This document shows, in pieces, positions 11,255 through 23,300 of a stretch of 64,000 nucleotides of DNA. Both the position numbers and the translations under genes were made by a program. A model generated the notes under the pieces. The model saw only the letters and a list, made by a program, of their open reading frames with translations. It ran no database searches and was not told where the DNA came from. This DNA comes from Hyperoodon ampullatus (taxonomy: Eukaryota > Chordata > Mammalia > Artiodactyla > Ziphiidae). Where the stretch lies: contig OX457056.1 in the NCBI GenBank assembly GCA_949752795.1, positions 94,820,942-94,884,941 of the forward strand. The letters are read 5' to 3'. Each line of letters starts with the position of its first letter. Positions within the stretch are counted from its first letter, which is position 1.

Positions 11255-12715
11255 TATACATAATATCGAATTTACCATTTTAACCATTTTTAAGTATACA
11301 GTGGCAATTAGTACATGCATATTGTTGTGCAACTATCACCACCATCCTTCTCCAGAACTTTTTCATCTTCCCCAGTTAAAACTCTGTACCGGGCTTCCCT
11401 GGTGGTGCAGTGGTTGAGAGTCCGCCTGCCGATGCAGGGGACACGGGTTCGTGCCCCAGTCTGGGAGGATCCCACATGCCGCGGAGCGGCTGGGCCCGTG
11501 AGCCATGGCCGCTGAGCCTGCGCGTCCGGAGCCTGTGCTCCGCAACGGGAGAGGCCACGACAGTGAGAGACCCACATACCACAAAAAAAATAAAACAACT
11601 CTGTACCCATTAAATACTAATTAGCTCCCCATTCTCCCCTCCCCCACCCACTGACAACCACCATTCTACTTTCTCTCTCTATGAATTTGACTACTCCATG
11701 TCCCTCTTATAAGTGGAGTCATACAATATTTGTCTTTTTGTGACTGAATTATTTTACTTAGGCCTAAGGTTCACTTAAATCTCAAGGTTCACCCATGTTG
11801 TAGCATGTGTCAGAATTTCATTCCTTTTTAAGGCTGAATAATATCCCATTGTATGCATATACCACATTCTAAACATTCATCTGTCAATGAACATTTGGTT
11901 TGTTTCCATCTTTGGCTATTGAAAATAATGCTGCTATGAACATGGATGTACAGTATCTATTCGAGTCTTTATTTTCAGTTCTTTGGGATATACCCAGACA
12001 TGGAATTACTGGATCATATTGTAATTTTATGTTTAATTTTCTGAATAACCACCATACAGTTTTTCACAGGGGCTGCACCATTTTACATTCCCACCTGCAA
12101 TGTTAGGCTTCCAGTTTCTCCACATCTTCACCAACACTTGTTATTTTCTGGGGTTTTTTGTTTTGTTTTTTTGTTTTAATAATGGCCATCCCAATGGGAG
12201 TGAAGTGGTATTTCATTTTGGTTTTGACTTGTATTTTCTTAATGATTAGTGATGTTGAGCATATTTTGTGTGTTTATTGGCCATTTGTATATTTTCTTTG
12301 GAGAAATATCTATTCAAATCCTTTGCCTAGCTTTTAATCAGGTTGTTTTCTGTTGTTGTTGAGTTGTAGGAATTGTTTGTATATTCTGGATTTCAATCCC
12401 TTATTAGATATGTGATTTGTGAATATTTTCTCCCATCTCATGGCTTACCTTGTCACTCAGTTTTATCCTTTGATGCACAAGAGTTTTAAATTTTGATGAA
12501 GTCCAATTTATCTATTTTTTTCTTCTTCCCTGTTTTTTTGGTGTCATATCTAAGAAATCGTTGCTAAATCCAACATAATGAAGCTTTTCTCCTGTTTTTT
12601 CTATGCATTTTATAGTTTTAGCTCTTATGTTGAGGTCTTTGATCCATTTTGAGTTAATTTTTATGCATGATATAAGGTAAGGTTCCAACTTCATTCTTTT
12701 GCATGTGGATTTAAA
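11255..12715 (-). mobile_element. L1 (old, L1M-like) antisense
   Basis: Antisense L1 from its 3' end (AACCATTTTTAAGTATACAG) through ORF2-derived text (AATAATGCTGCTATGAACATG and CATTCCCACCTGCAATGTTAG) to TTCCAACTTCATTCTTTTGC. Interrupted by a SINE at 11391. Stops and indels break the reading frame. Confidence 0.88.
11391..11597 (+). mobile_element. CHR-2-type SINE (short form)
   Basis: Short variant that passes from the tRNA-like head into GCCATGGCCGCTGAGCC and an A-rich tail. ACTCTGTACC at 11381 and 11599 is the target duplication. Confidence 0.93.
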
Positions 12716-12907
12716 TAAGCTTTTGTCATAAAGACAGTCTAATAAAAGTCTCTTAATAAAATTTTGAGTTTAGTTAAAATATAGGGACCCTAAATAAGTT
12801 AGATTGATAATGAACAGTTGGCTATTAGTTCTACTTTTGTTTTGTTTTGTTGGTTTAGTATTGTAGTCGGTCTTTATTTTTTAGAAGAAAGTATTGATTA
12901 TCTGTAG

Positions 12908-13705
12908 TGCGTAGAATTATGCACCCCTCCCCCCCAAAATATATTTAGGTCCTAGCTCCCAGTACCCGTGAATGTGACCTTATTTGGAAATAGCATCTTT
13001 GCAGATTTAATCAAGTTAAAATGAGGTGGGCTTCCCTGGTGGCGCAGTGGTTGAGAATCCGCCTGCCAGTGCAGGGGACACGGGTTCAAGCCCTGGTCTG
13101 GGAAGATCCCACATGCCGCAGAGCAACTAAGCCCGTGCACACAACTACTGAGCCTGCACTCTAGAGCCCACGAGCCACAACTACTGAAGCCCGTGCACCT
13201 AGAGCCCGTGCTCCGCAACAAGAGAAGCCACCGCAACGAGAAGCCTGTGCACCGTAACGAAGAGTAGCCCCAGCTCACCGCAACTGGAGAAAAGCCCACG
13301 CACAGCAATGAAGACCCAATGCAGCCAAAAATAAATAAATAAATAAATATTTTTTAAAAAGGTTAAAATGAGGTGACACTGGGTAGGATGGACCCTAATC
13401 TGATAACTGGTGTCCTTGTAAAATAAGGGAGATTCAGACACAGAGGAGAATGCCATATGAGGATAGAGGCAGAGATTGAAATGATGTGTCTACCAAGGCA
13501 AGGAACCCCAAGGATTGCCAGCAATCACTTGAGCTGGCACAGAGGTGTGGAAAAGATTCTCGCTCAGAACCTCCAGACGGAACCGATCCTGCTGACATCT
13601 GGATTTCAGACTTGTGGCCTCCAGAACTGAGAGGGAATACATTTCTGTTGTTTAAGCTATCTAGTTTCTTGTAATTGGTTATGGCAGCGTTAAGAAACTA
13701 GTACA
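12908..13705 (+). repeat. 5' LTR of MaLR element (with SINE insert)
   Basis: Aligns with the second LTR starting at 15093 over the whole length once the SINE at 13028-13361 is removed. Confidence 0.85.
13028..13361 (+). mobile_element. CHR-2-type SINE (long form) inside MaLR LTR
   Basis: Complete copy with an (AAAT)n tail. The 13-bp sequence GTTAAAATGAGGT is perfectly duplicated at 13015-13027 and 13362-13374. Confidence 0.96.
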
Positions 13706-13765
13706 GATTTTGGTACCAGGAAGTGGGATGCTTTTGTAACAAATCTTAAAAGGGTCTTTGGAATT

Positions 13766-13839
13766 GGGTACAGGCTGGAAGAGTAATGGGTACAGGCTGG
13801 AAGAGTTTTGTAATGGGTACAGGCTGGAAGAGTTTTGAG
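13766..13839 (+). repeat. Short tandem repeat in MaLR internal region
   Basis: Three copies of GGGTACAGGCTGGAAGAG with spacers of different length (AAT or TTTTGTAAT). A local duplication within the provirus. Confidence 0.85.
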
Positions 13840-15092
13840 GTGCCTGATAGAAAAGTCTAGACTACCTTGAAAAGTTTGTAGGTGGAAAGATGGACATTAA
13901 AGGCAATTCTGGTGAGAACTCAGAAAAAAGAGGAAAGCTATAGAGAAAACTTCTGTTATTTACAAAATACATAAATCGTCATGAATGGAATTTGTCCAGA
14001 AATAAGAATGTTTCTTCTAGTGAGGTCTCAGATGGAATTGAGGAACATGTTATTGGACACTGGAGAAAAGGTAATTCTTATTATAAAATGGCAGAGGACT
14101 TGGCTGAATTATGGTATACTGTTAGGAAAGTAGAACTTACAAGTTATGAACTTGGATATTTAGCAGAGGAAATTTCCAAGCAGAGTATGAAAGGTGCAAC
14201 CTGGTTTCTCCTTGCTGCTTATGGTAAGATGTGAAGGAAAGAGATAGATTGAAAAAGGAATTGCTAAGCAAAAAAAGAGCTGGGACTTGATGATTTGGAA
14301 AAGCCTTAGCCTACCCAGATAGCGTGTTCTGGAGGCAGGGCTGAGAGTGTGGCTAGGCAAAGAGAGTAGGTGAGTGACTCATAGACCCAACCAATCACCT
14401 CAGCAGAAACACTGCCAGCTTGGGCTGAAAGGGCCAGAAACAGGATACAAGGAAAGAAGGCTAAACTTCTTGGATCCTACTAGCAGAAAACAGGCCACTA
14501 GAGTTATGGACATATGTTCTCCTTCAAGAAAAGGGAAGAATGAAGGTGGCTCAGAGATCAGCAGGGCTGCCAAGGGCAGCTCAAAAGCTGGTGGACCTGC
14601 TACACTACCATAGGCCCAGGGGACTGGACTATTTCTTCCTTGATGCCAGAAAGCAGCCCCACTGCCACCGTGAGCCAAGAGATGGGGCTGTACCCGAGGG
14701 CTGAGAAGGTGGGGCTGCCCTAGCAGGTCCAGAGGACAGAGTATCAAGACACAGATAATTATTTTTAGGCCTTGAAATCTAGTGGAATTTGCCCTACTTG
14801 GCTGCAAGCTTACTTTGGACTAGTAACTCCTTTATTCCTTCTATTTTCTCCCTTTCAGAATGGGACCATTTTATGCCTTTTCCACCATTTTATTTCAGAG
14901 GGAGGTAACTTGTTTTCTAGTAGCACAGGTGTGTGGAAGGAGAGGAATTTTGCCCCAGGAAGGACCATACCCAGAGTCTTACCCATTCTGATTTAGATAA
15001 GATTTTGGACTTAGAGTTGATGCTAGAATGTTGGGATAGAATGAATGTATTTTGCACATGGGAAGGGCATGAATTTGGGGGAGCCAGAGAGT

Positions 15093-15550
15093 TGATAGAA
15101 TTATGGCCCCCCCCCAAAATATATTGAAATGCTAACCACCAGAACCTGTGAATGTGACCTTTTTGGAAATAGGACCTTTGCAGGTGTAATCAATTTAAGA
15201 GGAGGTCCTACTGGACTAGGGCAGGCCATAACCCAATGTTTGGTATCCTTATGAGATAAGAGAAATCTGGACACAGAAGACACAAGGAGAATGTCAAGTG
15301 AAGATGAAGGCAGAGATTGGAGTTATGTGTCTACAAGGCAAGGAACACCAAGGATTGCCAGCAATCAACAGAAATTTGGAGAGAGGCGTGGAACAGATTC
15401 TCCCTCAGAACCGCTAGAAGAAGCCAACTCTGCCAGCATCTAAGTTTCAGACTTGTAACCTCCAGAACTGTGAGGGAATAAATTTCTGTTGTTTTAAGCC
15501 ACCCAGCAATTTGCAGTAATTTGTTACAGCAGTCCTAGGAAACGAATACA
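15093..15550 (+). repeat. 3' LTR of MaLR element
   Basis: Begins TGATAGAATTATGG and ends GGAAACGAATACA. An AATAAATTTCTGTTG polyadenylation region lies near 15478. Confidence 0.85.
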
Positions 15551-15961
15551 CTATTTCTGTAAGTTTTTCTGTTAAGAGTATAATAACTAAAAGAATGTTT
15601 TTCAACCTTCAGAATAGTTCTCAGGAGAAACTATTCTTTAGTTCTTTTGTTCTTTGTCATTGTTCATGTTCTTATGTGGTATATAAAATTGACTTACATA
15701 TTTATATTTCTTTGGGGGAATTTTGATTAATTAATTCATTAATATTTGGAATATCCAAGTACTTTTCTACAATTGTTGAAATTTATTAAATCTTCAAAGC
15801 AGTGTATTAGATTTTTAATGTTGATTCATTTTAGTAAAGCTTGTTTAATAATTTAATTTTCAAATGTGGAATTCTTCCTAAATTCTAGAAGTAGATTTTA
15901 TATCTGTTTGTATTTATCACTCACATTTTAAATTGTGAAAAATTTTAAATGTGCATTACTT

Positions 15962-16316
15962 GGGACTTCCCTGGTGGCGCAGTGGTTAAGAATCTGCCTT
16001 GCCAGTGCAGGGGACATGGGTTCGAGCCCTGGTCCTGGAAGATCCCACATGCCACGGAGCAATGAAGCCCGTGCACCACAACTACTGAGCCTGAGCGCTA
16101 GAGCCATGAGCCACAACTACTGAAGCCTGCGCGCTGCAACTACTGAAGCCCGCACGCCTAGAGCCCGTGCTCTGCAACAAGAGAAGCCACCGCAATGAGA
16201 AGCCCGTGCACCGCAACGAAGAGTAGCCCCCGCTCACCACAACTAGAGAAAGCCTGTGTGCAGCAATGAAGACCCAACGCAACCAAAAATTAATTAATTA
16301 ATTAATTCTTTTTTTA
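15962..16316 (+). mobile_element. CHR-2-type SINE (long form)
   Basis: Complete copy with a TTAATTAATT tail, flanked by ATGTGCATTACTT on the left and ATGTATATTACTT on the right. The intron from 16317 to 16873 shows nothing else. Confidence 0.93.
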
Positions 16317-16873
16317 AAATGTATATTACTTTAGGAAAGAAGTGTTTATCAGTATTTCAAATTTTGCTCGTTATTTCAGTTATTAAAATCTTATAAAGTT
16401 GTATACTATTATTAGGTTGAATTAAACTTAAATATGAGTTTAGGTATATAGTTTTAAAGCAAACTCCTTTTTGAAATTCAGAATTTAAAGGCAATTGAGG
16501 AGTGATAAGTATATATGTTACTTTAAAAAGCATTATTATAACAGAGTTTATAAAGGAAAAATTTACTATGACTTAAAAGATCTCTTATGTTCACAACCCT
16601 AAAGCAGTAATTTTCATCTTTGCATCTTCCAAATATATACATGAGGTACTTAGTTACCATGATTAATAATTAAACACAGTTTATTTTTTTAAGCATTAAA
16701 TAGGCCATCTTTAAATAACAGACAACTTCCTGAGAGTATCTTAAAATTGAAAAATTTTTTAAATTGCAAAAATTGGCTTTTATAGTTATATAAAGTGATG
16801 TTGTAGCTACACAGATTCAAACCTTTAATATTACTGGGTTACTTTAACTTTGTACCTGTTTTCTTATTTTCAG

Positions 16874-17083
16874 CACATAAATGCACATCATGCTTATGAA
16901 TCTCAGATCTCATCCATGGCAAAAGCCATATCTAGATTAGAAGAAGAGCTGAGACACCAAGAAGATGAGAAAGCAGCAGTATTAAATGATATGTCATCTC
17001 TTAGAGAACTTTGCATTAAGCTTGATTCGGGCAAAGATATTATGACCCAGCAATTGAATTCCAAAAACCTTGAATTTGAGAGG
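16874..17083 (+). CDS. CEP135: CEP135 coding exon
   Basis: Acceptor TTATTTTCAG, donor GTAAGA; 210 nt, exactly 70 codons. Reads HINAHHAYESQISSMAKAIS, then LRELCIKLDSGKDIMTQQ, to LEFER. The SLRELCIKLDS stretch is the best single marker of the CEP135/TSGA10 family, and the surrounding residues match CEP135. Coiled coil in the half that is known to interact with SAS-6 (family knowledge). Confidence 0.94.
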
Positions 17084-17121
17084 GTAAGAACTTAAAAGAT
17101 AATATTGTAGCATATTGTTTT

Positions 17122-17475
17122 TTTATATATAAATTTATTTATTTTATTTATTTTTGGCTGTATTGGGTCTTCATTGCTGCACACGGACTTTAGTTGCGGC
17201 GAACGGGGGCTACTCTTCGTTGCGGTGCGTGGGCTTCTCATTGCGGTGGCTTCTCTTGTTGCAGAGCACGGGCTCTAGGCGCATTGGCTTCAGTAGCTGT
17301 GGCATGTGGGCTTCAGTAGTTGTGGCTCACGGGCTCTAGAGCGCAGGCTCAGTAGTCGTGGCGCATGGGCTTAGTTGCTCCGCGGCATGTGGGATCTTCC
17401 TGGACCAGGGCTCGAACCCGTGTCCCCTACATTGGCAGGCAGATTCTTAACCACTGCACCACCAGGAAGTCCCAA
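17122..17475 (-). mobile_element. CHR-2-type SINE (long form)
   Basis: Antisense copy. AGCATATTGTTTT occurs on both sides (about 17109 and 17479) as the target duplication. It begins only ~40 nt after a CEP135 donor. Confidence 0.94.
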
Positions 17476-18209
17476 TAGCATATTGTTTTATTCAGCCCTA
17501 CTCTAATTTGATTACTACATTCTTTGTCAAGGTTTCTTTGGCAAACATGATGATAAAATTAGGTGCTGTTTTGAAGCAGATGGGTATTTAGGAGAATATA
17601 ATTCTTCTAATTATAGAACAGGAACATATCTCAATACATTCTTTCTCTGCTTAAAAGTAAGACATATATGAAGAATTGAGCAGTTCATTCCTTTCTAAGT
17701 GGAATATTTTTCCTGATAAAAATCTTACTTAATTTTAAAAGTCGAGTTAACTGGAACATCCCATTCCCAAACCGAAGCATTACTTTAAACAACCCAGTGT
17801 GTGTTTTTAAACATGGGTGTTTCCAGTTTTCACTCATTTAGTAGTAACTTTATTTTCAGGTACTGAGAAGCTTCAAGACTGGTTTGACTATGTAATCAGA
17901 ATATACATATTTAATAAACCAGAAGGGCCTCCTTACTGATAGGGTGGCCACATTTTAGGATTTTATGTTAATTACCCTCTCTTGACAAGATAACATGAAA
18001 GAAAACTATTTGAGGGTTGGGGTAGGTCTTTGCTAAAAATAGCAAAGATTATTTTGAAAATAAGATGTTTTTCTTATATGTGAAAAGTACTACAGAATCT
18101 TTAATCAGTACCCAAAATGAAGCAACTGATGTGTGTATAGCTCTGCAGATAATTTTTCAGAGTAAGTCTAAACTTATACTGAAGTAATCTTGTTTTGTTT
18201 TTCTTGTAG

Positions 18210-18412
18210 GTTGCAGTGGAATTAGAAGATGTAAAATCAGAATCAGAGCTGTTAAAAAAACAACTGTCAAGTGAGAGACATACGATTAAAAACCTTGAAT
18301 CATTGTTGGCTACAAATAGAGATAAAGAATTTCATTCCCATTTAACCTCCCACGAGAAGGATACAGAAATTCAGCTACTTAAAGAGAAGTTAACCCTTTC
18401 AGAAAGCAAATT
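18210..18412 (+). CDS. CEP135: CEP135 coding exon
   Basis: Acceptor TTCTTGTAG, donor GTAAGC; 203 nt. Reads [20 protein letters not shown], then [17 protein letters not shown], to LTLSESK plus two bases. LLATNRDKE is a strongly recognisable family segment. Confidence 0.94.
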
Positions 18413-19330
18413 GTAAGCGTCATGAATTAACTTATGTGAGGAAAATAGCTTGTCACAAATAATTTTTCAATATGAATAATTTTTTATAGATTTGTAGCAT
18501 AAAACAAATGATAGAAAAATAGTGGAGGAACCAAAAAAAAATTTTTTTGAAGTGTTGGGGGACTGGGGGATGGGAGTGCAAAGCAAAGTATTTTGATTAC
18601 ATGGCTGCTGCTTTGGGAAACTCAGGGGGTTTAGCTCAGAAGAGACATCGTGTTTGGGGGTGTAATTTGTATATGTTCTCCACAGAGGTGGTACCCGTGG
18701 AAGTGAACGAGTGGACTTTAGAAAAATACCTAAATTTGAGGAATGAAGAGAGAAGTCAGTGAAGGGGAGAGCATTTCAGAATGGGGAGAGTTGGCTGTGT
18801 TTCATGCTGTGGATTAGGAAAAAGACTTTGAAAAGGCCATGAAATTTGACCTTCATAAGGATATTGATTACCTTTTAGGAGATTGATAATGGAGAAGTTT
18901 GGATATCTTTTTGGAAGAAGGGAGGAAACACAGAGTAGATAGTATGAGTGGAATAATTAACTTTTAAAAGGAATTAGAAATATATCTCTTTCTGAGGTAG
19001 GAGTCAAGAAAGAGCCAATAAATATACTTTACTTTTTGATGTTACAATTCATGTCTTCTCACATTTGTATCTCCAGCATTGCTGCAGTGCCTAGCACATA
19101 CTAGAAGCCCAGTAAATGTTTGTTAAATAAATGAGATGAATGAAAAAGAAAACTTTGTGATAGAAGCTCCAGACGTTTATGGAATTATTGTTGAAAAGTC
19201 TTCTCTTTTTTTCATCCTTATGTGTCACTTCCATTTGTATTTATTAATAACAAAAACAAAACTCCATAGCACTTTATGCTATAAAACAGAGTATTTATTA
19301 TTTATTTGATTTTCTAAATTTGTTTTTAAG
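18413..19330 (+). other. CEP135 intron
   Basis: Mostly unique sequence. About 19045-19140 resembles an old LINE2/MIR-type 3' end (CAGTGCCTAGCACATACTAG, then AGTAAATGTTTGTTAAATAA). Confidence 0.5.
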
Positions 19331-19435
19331 AAATAGTCAAAGCCGGGAAAACACTATGCTTCGGGCTAAAATGGCACAATTACAAACAGATCTTGATGTT
19401 CTGAAAAGGCAGAGTTCAACTGAAAGATATGAACG
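19331..19435 (+). CDS. CEP135: CEP135 coding exon
   Basis: Acceptor GTTTTTAAG (an AAG acceptor), donor GTAAGA; 105 nt. It completes Leu and reads NSQSRENTMLRAKMAQLQTD, then STERYE, plus two bases that complete an Arg with the next exon. Confidence 0.92.
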
Positions 19436-19799
19436 GTAAGAATATATTTTTAGCGTTGAACAGCGTTTTTATTTATTCCCTATTCTATTCCAAAAGGATT
19501 TAATATGGCTTACAAATAGCAAACTTTTCTTAGCATTAATATGTAAAATAAATTTCTTTGGTAATTCTTCCTAAAAAGGCAACAAGTGTTGTAGAAGATA
19601 ATATCCCCACAATAAAGTAGCAAATATTGTATAAATGTTTGCTGTAGCATTCCTCAGGGCAAAATTAGGGCATTATTTCAAAGGATATAGTTAGGGAATC
19701 AGCAAGCTAGTAAGGATTCTACAAGAGCCCAAAACATTATGGTCCAATAGGAAATTCCAAATACAAATCATCGTAAAAACGATGATGCTGATGATCTTA

Positions 19800-19975
19800 A
19801 GGGAACTTAACAAATATATGCCAGATACTATGTATGTATCTGATTAATCCTATTAACTATCTATTATTGTGCCTATATTATTATTAGAAACTAAGGTCAC
19901 ACAAATAGTAAATAGCAGAGCCAAGACTAAAATCCAAACAGGTTTGTCTAATTTTAAAGCCTGTGCTCTTAATCT
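19800..19975 (-). mobile_element. MIR-like SINE, antisense
   Basis: Diverged antisense MIR pattern: TTATTATTAGAAACTAAGG, then CACACAAATAGTAAATAGC, then CTGTGCTCTTAATC. Confidence 0.6.
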
Positions 19976-21228
19976 TTTCAATATATTCCCTACAGCTTAG
20001 GAATTTTCATAGTCACTTATATTTCAGTTCATTTGCTTTATTATGTTGAAAATTTTAATCTCCGAGTGTACAATCAGGAATGAGACCTGCTTTAACAGTT
20101 AAAATCCAAGTCTAATTTGTGAATCAATTTGTCAATTTACTTTTCTTCCATTATTCTTTCCTACTGTATTAATACCATAGGCATCAGCATTCCTAAGATT
20201 TCATTCTCAAATAGTGGTCAGATTGCTTATTTAGGTCAGTATTTTGAGTTCTCTAATCTTATTCTTAACCATTTGCTTCAAAACTTTTAAGTGATGGGCA
20301 ATTTGGATTATAGATGGAATTTGCTAGGAAATCAATATTTGTGATTTCAAAGAGAAATGAAGCCTGAGGTTGCATCAGTGTCATGAAAGCAGTGTTGTTA
20401 ATTTCTTGTAATTTAGAAGATCTATTTTCTGAATGTACTAAACTGTATATGTGTAATGATTTTCATTTATTAATGACAACTGAAATTCTCTTCAATTCAA
20501 GGGTCCTAAACCAAGCTCTCTGTTGCCTAGGGTTATAGACTCCCTTAATTCTTCTCCTTTTTCCTTGCCCCTGGTCCCCAAAGAAACCTTGACCCACATG
20601 ACCATGTCTTTCCTTCTCTTTACCATGCAACTAGATCATGCATTTTTAAAGAGGCAATATTGTCACTGCAGGGAACAATATGGATTCTTGGGGAAGAGGG
20701 AATGGCAAAGAAACCTTAGGCACTACAGTGATTTATGGCCCTCCGAAGGGCCACAGTATATTAAGTGTATCTATGTATTAAAATCTGATGTATTAAAATT
20801 GACGGAGGGAGAATAATTTGGGGAGGGGCATCTAAAAAAGTTTTTTTAGGGGGATTATAATGAAAAAAGTCTGTGAAATACCCATCTAGGTAGAAATCCT
20901 AGGTACTGAAGAGCTCAAGTCAGAAAGTCTGGGCCAGGGACTGTGAATAGCCCACAGTAGAGGTGGCAACACAGTCATCATGCTTTGTGGGGCAGACCCA
21001 GACATAACAAAAAGATTATTTTACTTCTAACATTTGGGCATTTGAGACAGGAAGAAGGAAGAGGACTAGATTTATGTGCAAGAAGAGGTGGGAAAGGTAG
21101 GGGCAGAGAGGGGAACCAACCAACTTTGAAAATCTATATTCAGAGGGGCTTTGAACAATCTCTTAAAGTACATATTCCTTTAATTGACATCTTTTATCCT
21201 CAACTTAAAAATGATATAAAGACATAGG

Positions 21229-21582
21229 ATTTATTTATTTGTTTGCTTGTTTGTTTATGGCTGCGTTGGGTCTTTGTAGCTGCGTGGGCTTTCTCTAGTT
21301 GTGGTGGTGAGCAGGGGCTACTCTTCATTGAGGTGTGCAGGCTTCTCAATGTGGTGGCTTCTCTTGTTGCAGAGCATGGGCTCTAGGCGCGTGGGCTTCA
21401 GTAGTTGTGGCACGTGGGCTCAGTAGTTGTAGCTCACGGGCTCTAGAACGCTGGCCCAGTAGTTGTGGCACACAGGCTTAGTTGCTCCGTGGCATATGGG
21501 ATCTTCCTGGACCAGGGCTCAAACCTGTGTCCCCTGCATTGGCAGGTGGATTCTTAACCACTGTGCCACCTGGGAAGTCCCT
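21229..21582 (-). mobile_element. CHR-2-type SINE (long form)
   Basis: Antisense full copy ending GCCACCTGGGAAGTCCC. AGGATTTA occurs on both flanks. The intron from ~19980 to 21228 contains no other element I can name. Confidence 0.92.
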
Positions 21583-21714
21583 ACAAAGGATTTAAATTTA
21601 GTAGAAGTACTAATTAATCAATTGAGTAGAAATTACTTAACTAATAACAATAACAGGACCTTTTATTTGTTTACCACTTTTTGGTATAATCTCTTATTTT
21701 GTCTTTGTTGACAG

Positions 21715-21814
21715 AGAACGAGCAATCCAAGAGATGCGTCGGCACGGTCTTCGCACACCACCCCTTAGTTCTACTCTGAAGTCTCCTTTACATTCTCCTG
21801 AACATGTAAACTGA
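21715..21814 (+). CDS. CEP135: CEP135 last coding exon and stop
   Basis: Acceptor TGTTGACAG. The exon completes Arg, then reads ERAIQEMRRHGLRTPPLSST and ends KSPLHSPEHVN with TGA at 21812-21814. The tail leaves the coiled coil and has three Ser/Thr-Pro sites (TPP, SPL, SPE), potential proline-directed phosphorylation sites (inference). A strong donor (AAAG/GTATGT) follows 11 nt after the stop, so the exon probably ends at 21825. Confidence 0.93.
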
Positions 21815-21889
21815 TTATCAGAAAGGTATGTATGTAACACCAAGTACAAGCAAAACTTATCTCTGGTTATAAAAATTACAAGAGTTGTT

Positions 21890-22074
21890 TTCTGTGTGGG
21901 GGGAGAGGAGATTGCCTATAAAGGTGATAGGGAACTTTCAGAGGTAATGGAATGTGCTGTATCATGGTGGTGATGGTTACATGGCTGTATACAATTGTAA
22001 AAATTCTTTGAACTGAACGTTTACAGTCCATGTATTTTATTGTACATAAATTATACCTTAATTAAAAAAGAGAA
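21890..22074 (+). mobile_element. L1M-type 3'UTR fragment, sense
   Basis: Typical old L1 3' end: GGTGATGGTTACATGGCTG, then TTTTATTGTACATAAATTAT, then ACCTTAATTAAAAAAG. Confidence 0.75.
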
Positions 22075-22082
22075 GACATCTG

Positions 22083-22563
22083 GGGACTTCCCTGGTGGTC
22101 CAGTGGTAAAGAATCTGCCTTCCAATGCAGGGGACGTGGGTTTGATCCCTGATCGGAGAACTAAGATCCCACGTGCCGTGGGACAACTAAGCCCACGCAC
22201 CGCAACTACTGAGCTCACGCGCCTCAGTGAGAGCCTGGGTGCCAGAAACTACAGAGGCCACGTGCTCTGGAGCCCGCACACCGCAACTAGAGAGAGGAAA
22301 CTAACGCACCGCAACTAGAGAGAGGAAACTAACGCACCACAACTAGAGAGAAGCCCACGCACTGCTACAACTAGAGAGAAAACCACGCCACCACTAGAGA
22401 GAAGCCCATGCGCCACTACAACTAGAGAGAGAAAACCCACGCACCACAACTAGAGAGAAGCCCATGCACTGCAAGGAAGAGCCTGCACGCCGCAACGAAA
22501 GATCCCGCATGCCTCAGTGAAGATCCCACACACCGCAACTAAGACCCAATGCAGATTAAAAAA
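22083..22563 (+). mobile_element. CHR-type SINE with internal tandem expansion
   Basis: The tRNA-like head (GGGGACTTCCCTGGTGGTCC) and tail (CAACTAAGACCCAATGCAG) are intact, but the body is about 480 bp, well over the ~320-340 bp of the other long copies here. The excess is the repeat array at 22270-22460. Confidence 0.9.
22270..22460 (+). repeat. Minisatellite inside a SINE
   Basis: About seven imperfect copies of a 25-33 bp unit built around CAACTAGAGAGAG and a following AAC(T/C)(A/C)ACGCACC. Two neighbouring units (22290-22345) are nearly identical. Grown from the CAACTAGAGAAAGCCC segment normally present once in CHR-2. Confidence 0.88.
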
Positions 22564-22699
22564 AAGAGAGAGAGAAGACATCCACAACAAAAATTAAATG
22601 ACAATATGAGATATCAAAGGGTAATATTTGATGAAGTGCCAAACTCAAGGTACAAATAACAGATAGTGAAAGTATGAACAAAGACATAGAAAATATTAT

Positions 22700-23300
22700 T
22701 TAATATTGAAAGCTAGATATTTTAAGATAAATTATTACATACATACAGAAAAGTACTATATCATAGGATATACAACTCAATGAATTTTTACAAACTGAAC
22801 ACACCTATGCAACCTGTACCTGGATCAAGAAACAAAACATGACCTCTCTTGGGTGTCCTTCTGGTCATAAGCCTTACTCTAAAAGTAACTGTCTCGGTTA
22901 TTAAAAGCATAGATTTCTTTTGTCTGTTTCTGGACATTTTATAAATGAAATCATATATTTCTGGCTTTTTTTCTCAATAGTACCTTTGTGACATTCATCC
23001 ATACTGCTGTGTACTTTTAGATGGTTCAGTCTTGTTGCTGTATAGTATTCCATTATGTGAACATACCACAGTCCATTTACTCATTCTGTTTTTGTTGGGC
23101 ATTTGATAATTTCCAGTTTGGGCTACTACAGATAGAATTACGGTGAACATTCTAGTACCTTATATTGGCGAACAGATGTGTGCGTTTCTTTTGGGTATAC
23201 ACTTAGCCGTGAGATTGTCAGGTCACTGGACATGCATGTGTTTGAGCTTGAGTAGTTATGGTAAGTCAGTTTTCCAGAGTGATTGTAAAGAGCTAGGACA
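22700..23300 (-). mobile_element. Old L1-like fragment, antisense
   Basis: Diverged antisense LINE phrases: GTATTCCATTATGTGAACATACC and TTGGGTATACACTTAG. Too diverged to name a subfamily. Confidence 0.6.

Larger units (their letters stand above)
12908..15550 (+). mobile_element. MaLR (MLT/MST-type) provirus, nearly complete
   Basis: Two related LTRs in direct orientation flank a ~1.4 kb internal part. The LTRs run 12908-13705 (including a SINE) and 15093-15550. Both carry GTGAATGTGACC, AAGGATTGCCAGCAATCA and an end like GGAAAC(G/T)A(A/G)TACA. The internal part begins GATTTTGGTACCAGGAAGTG, the usual MaLR start, followed by MaLR-internal phrases such as AACTTGGATATTTAGCAGAGG. MaLR internal regions have no functional reverse transcriptase, and none is seen here. 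It is an ancient non-autonomous ERVL-related element. Confidence 0.85.

Noticed and set aside
20523..20816. 97-codon plus-strand frame in a CEP135 intron
   Set aside because: No splice signals in phase with the neighbours and no recognisable protein. Chance frame.
428..21814. Assignment to TSGA10, the CEP135 paralogue
   Set aside because: Shared family segments exist, but the exon at 16874 (HINAHHAYESQ) and the TPPLSST...SPEH tail fit CEP135. TSGA10 has a different C-terminus.
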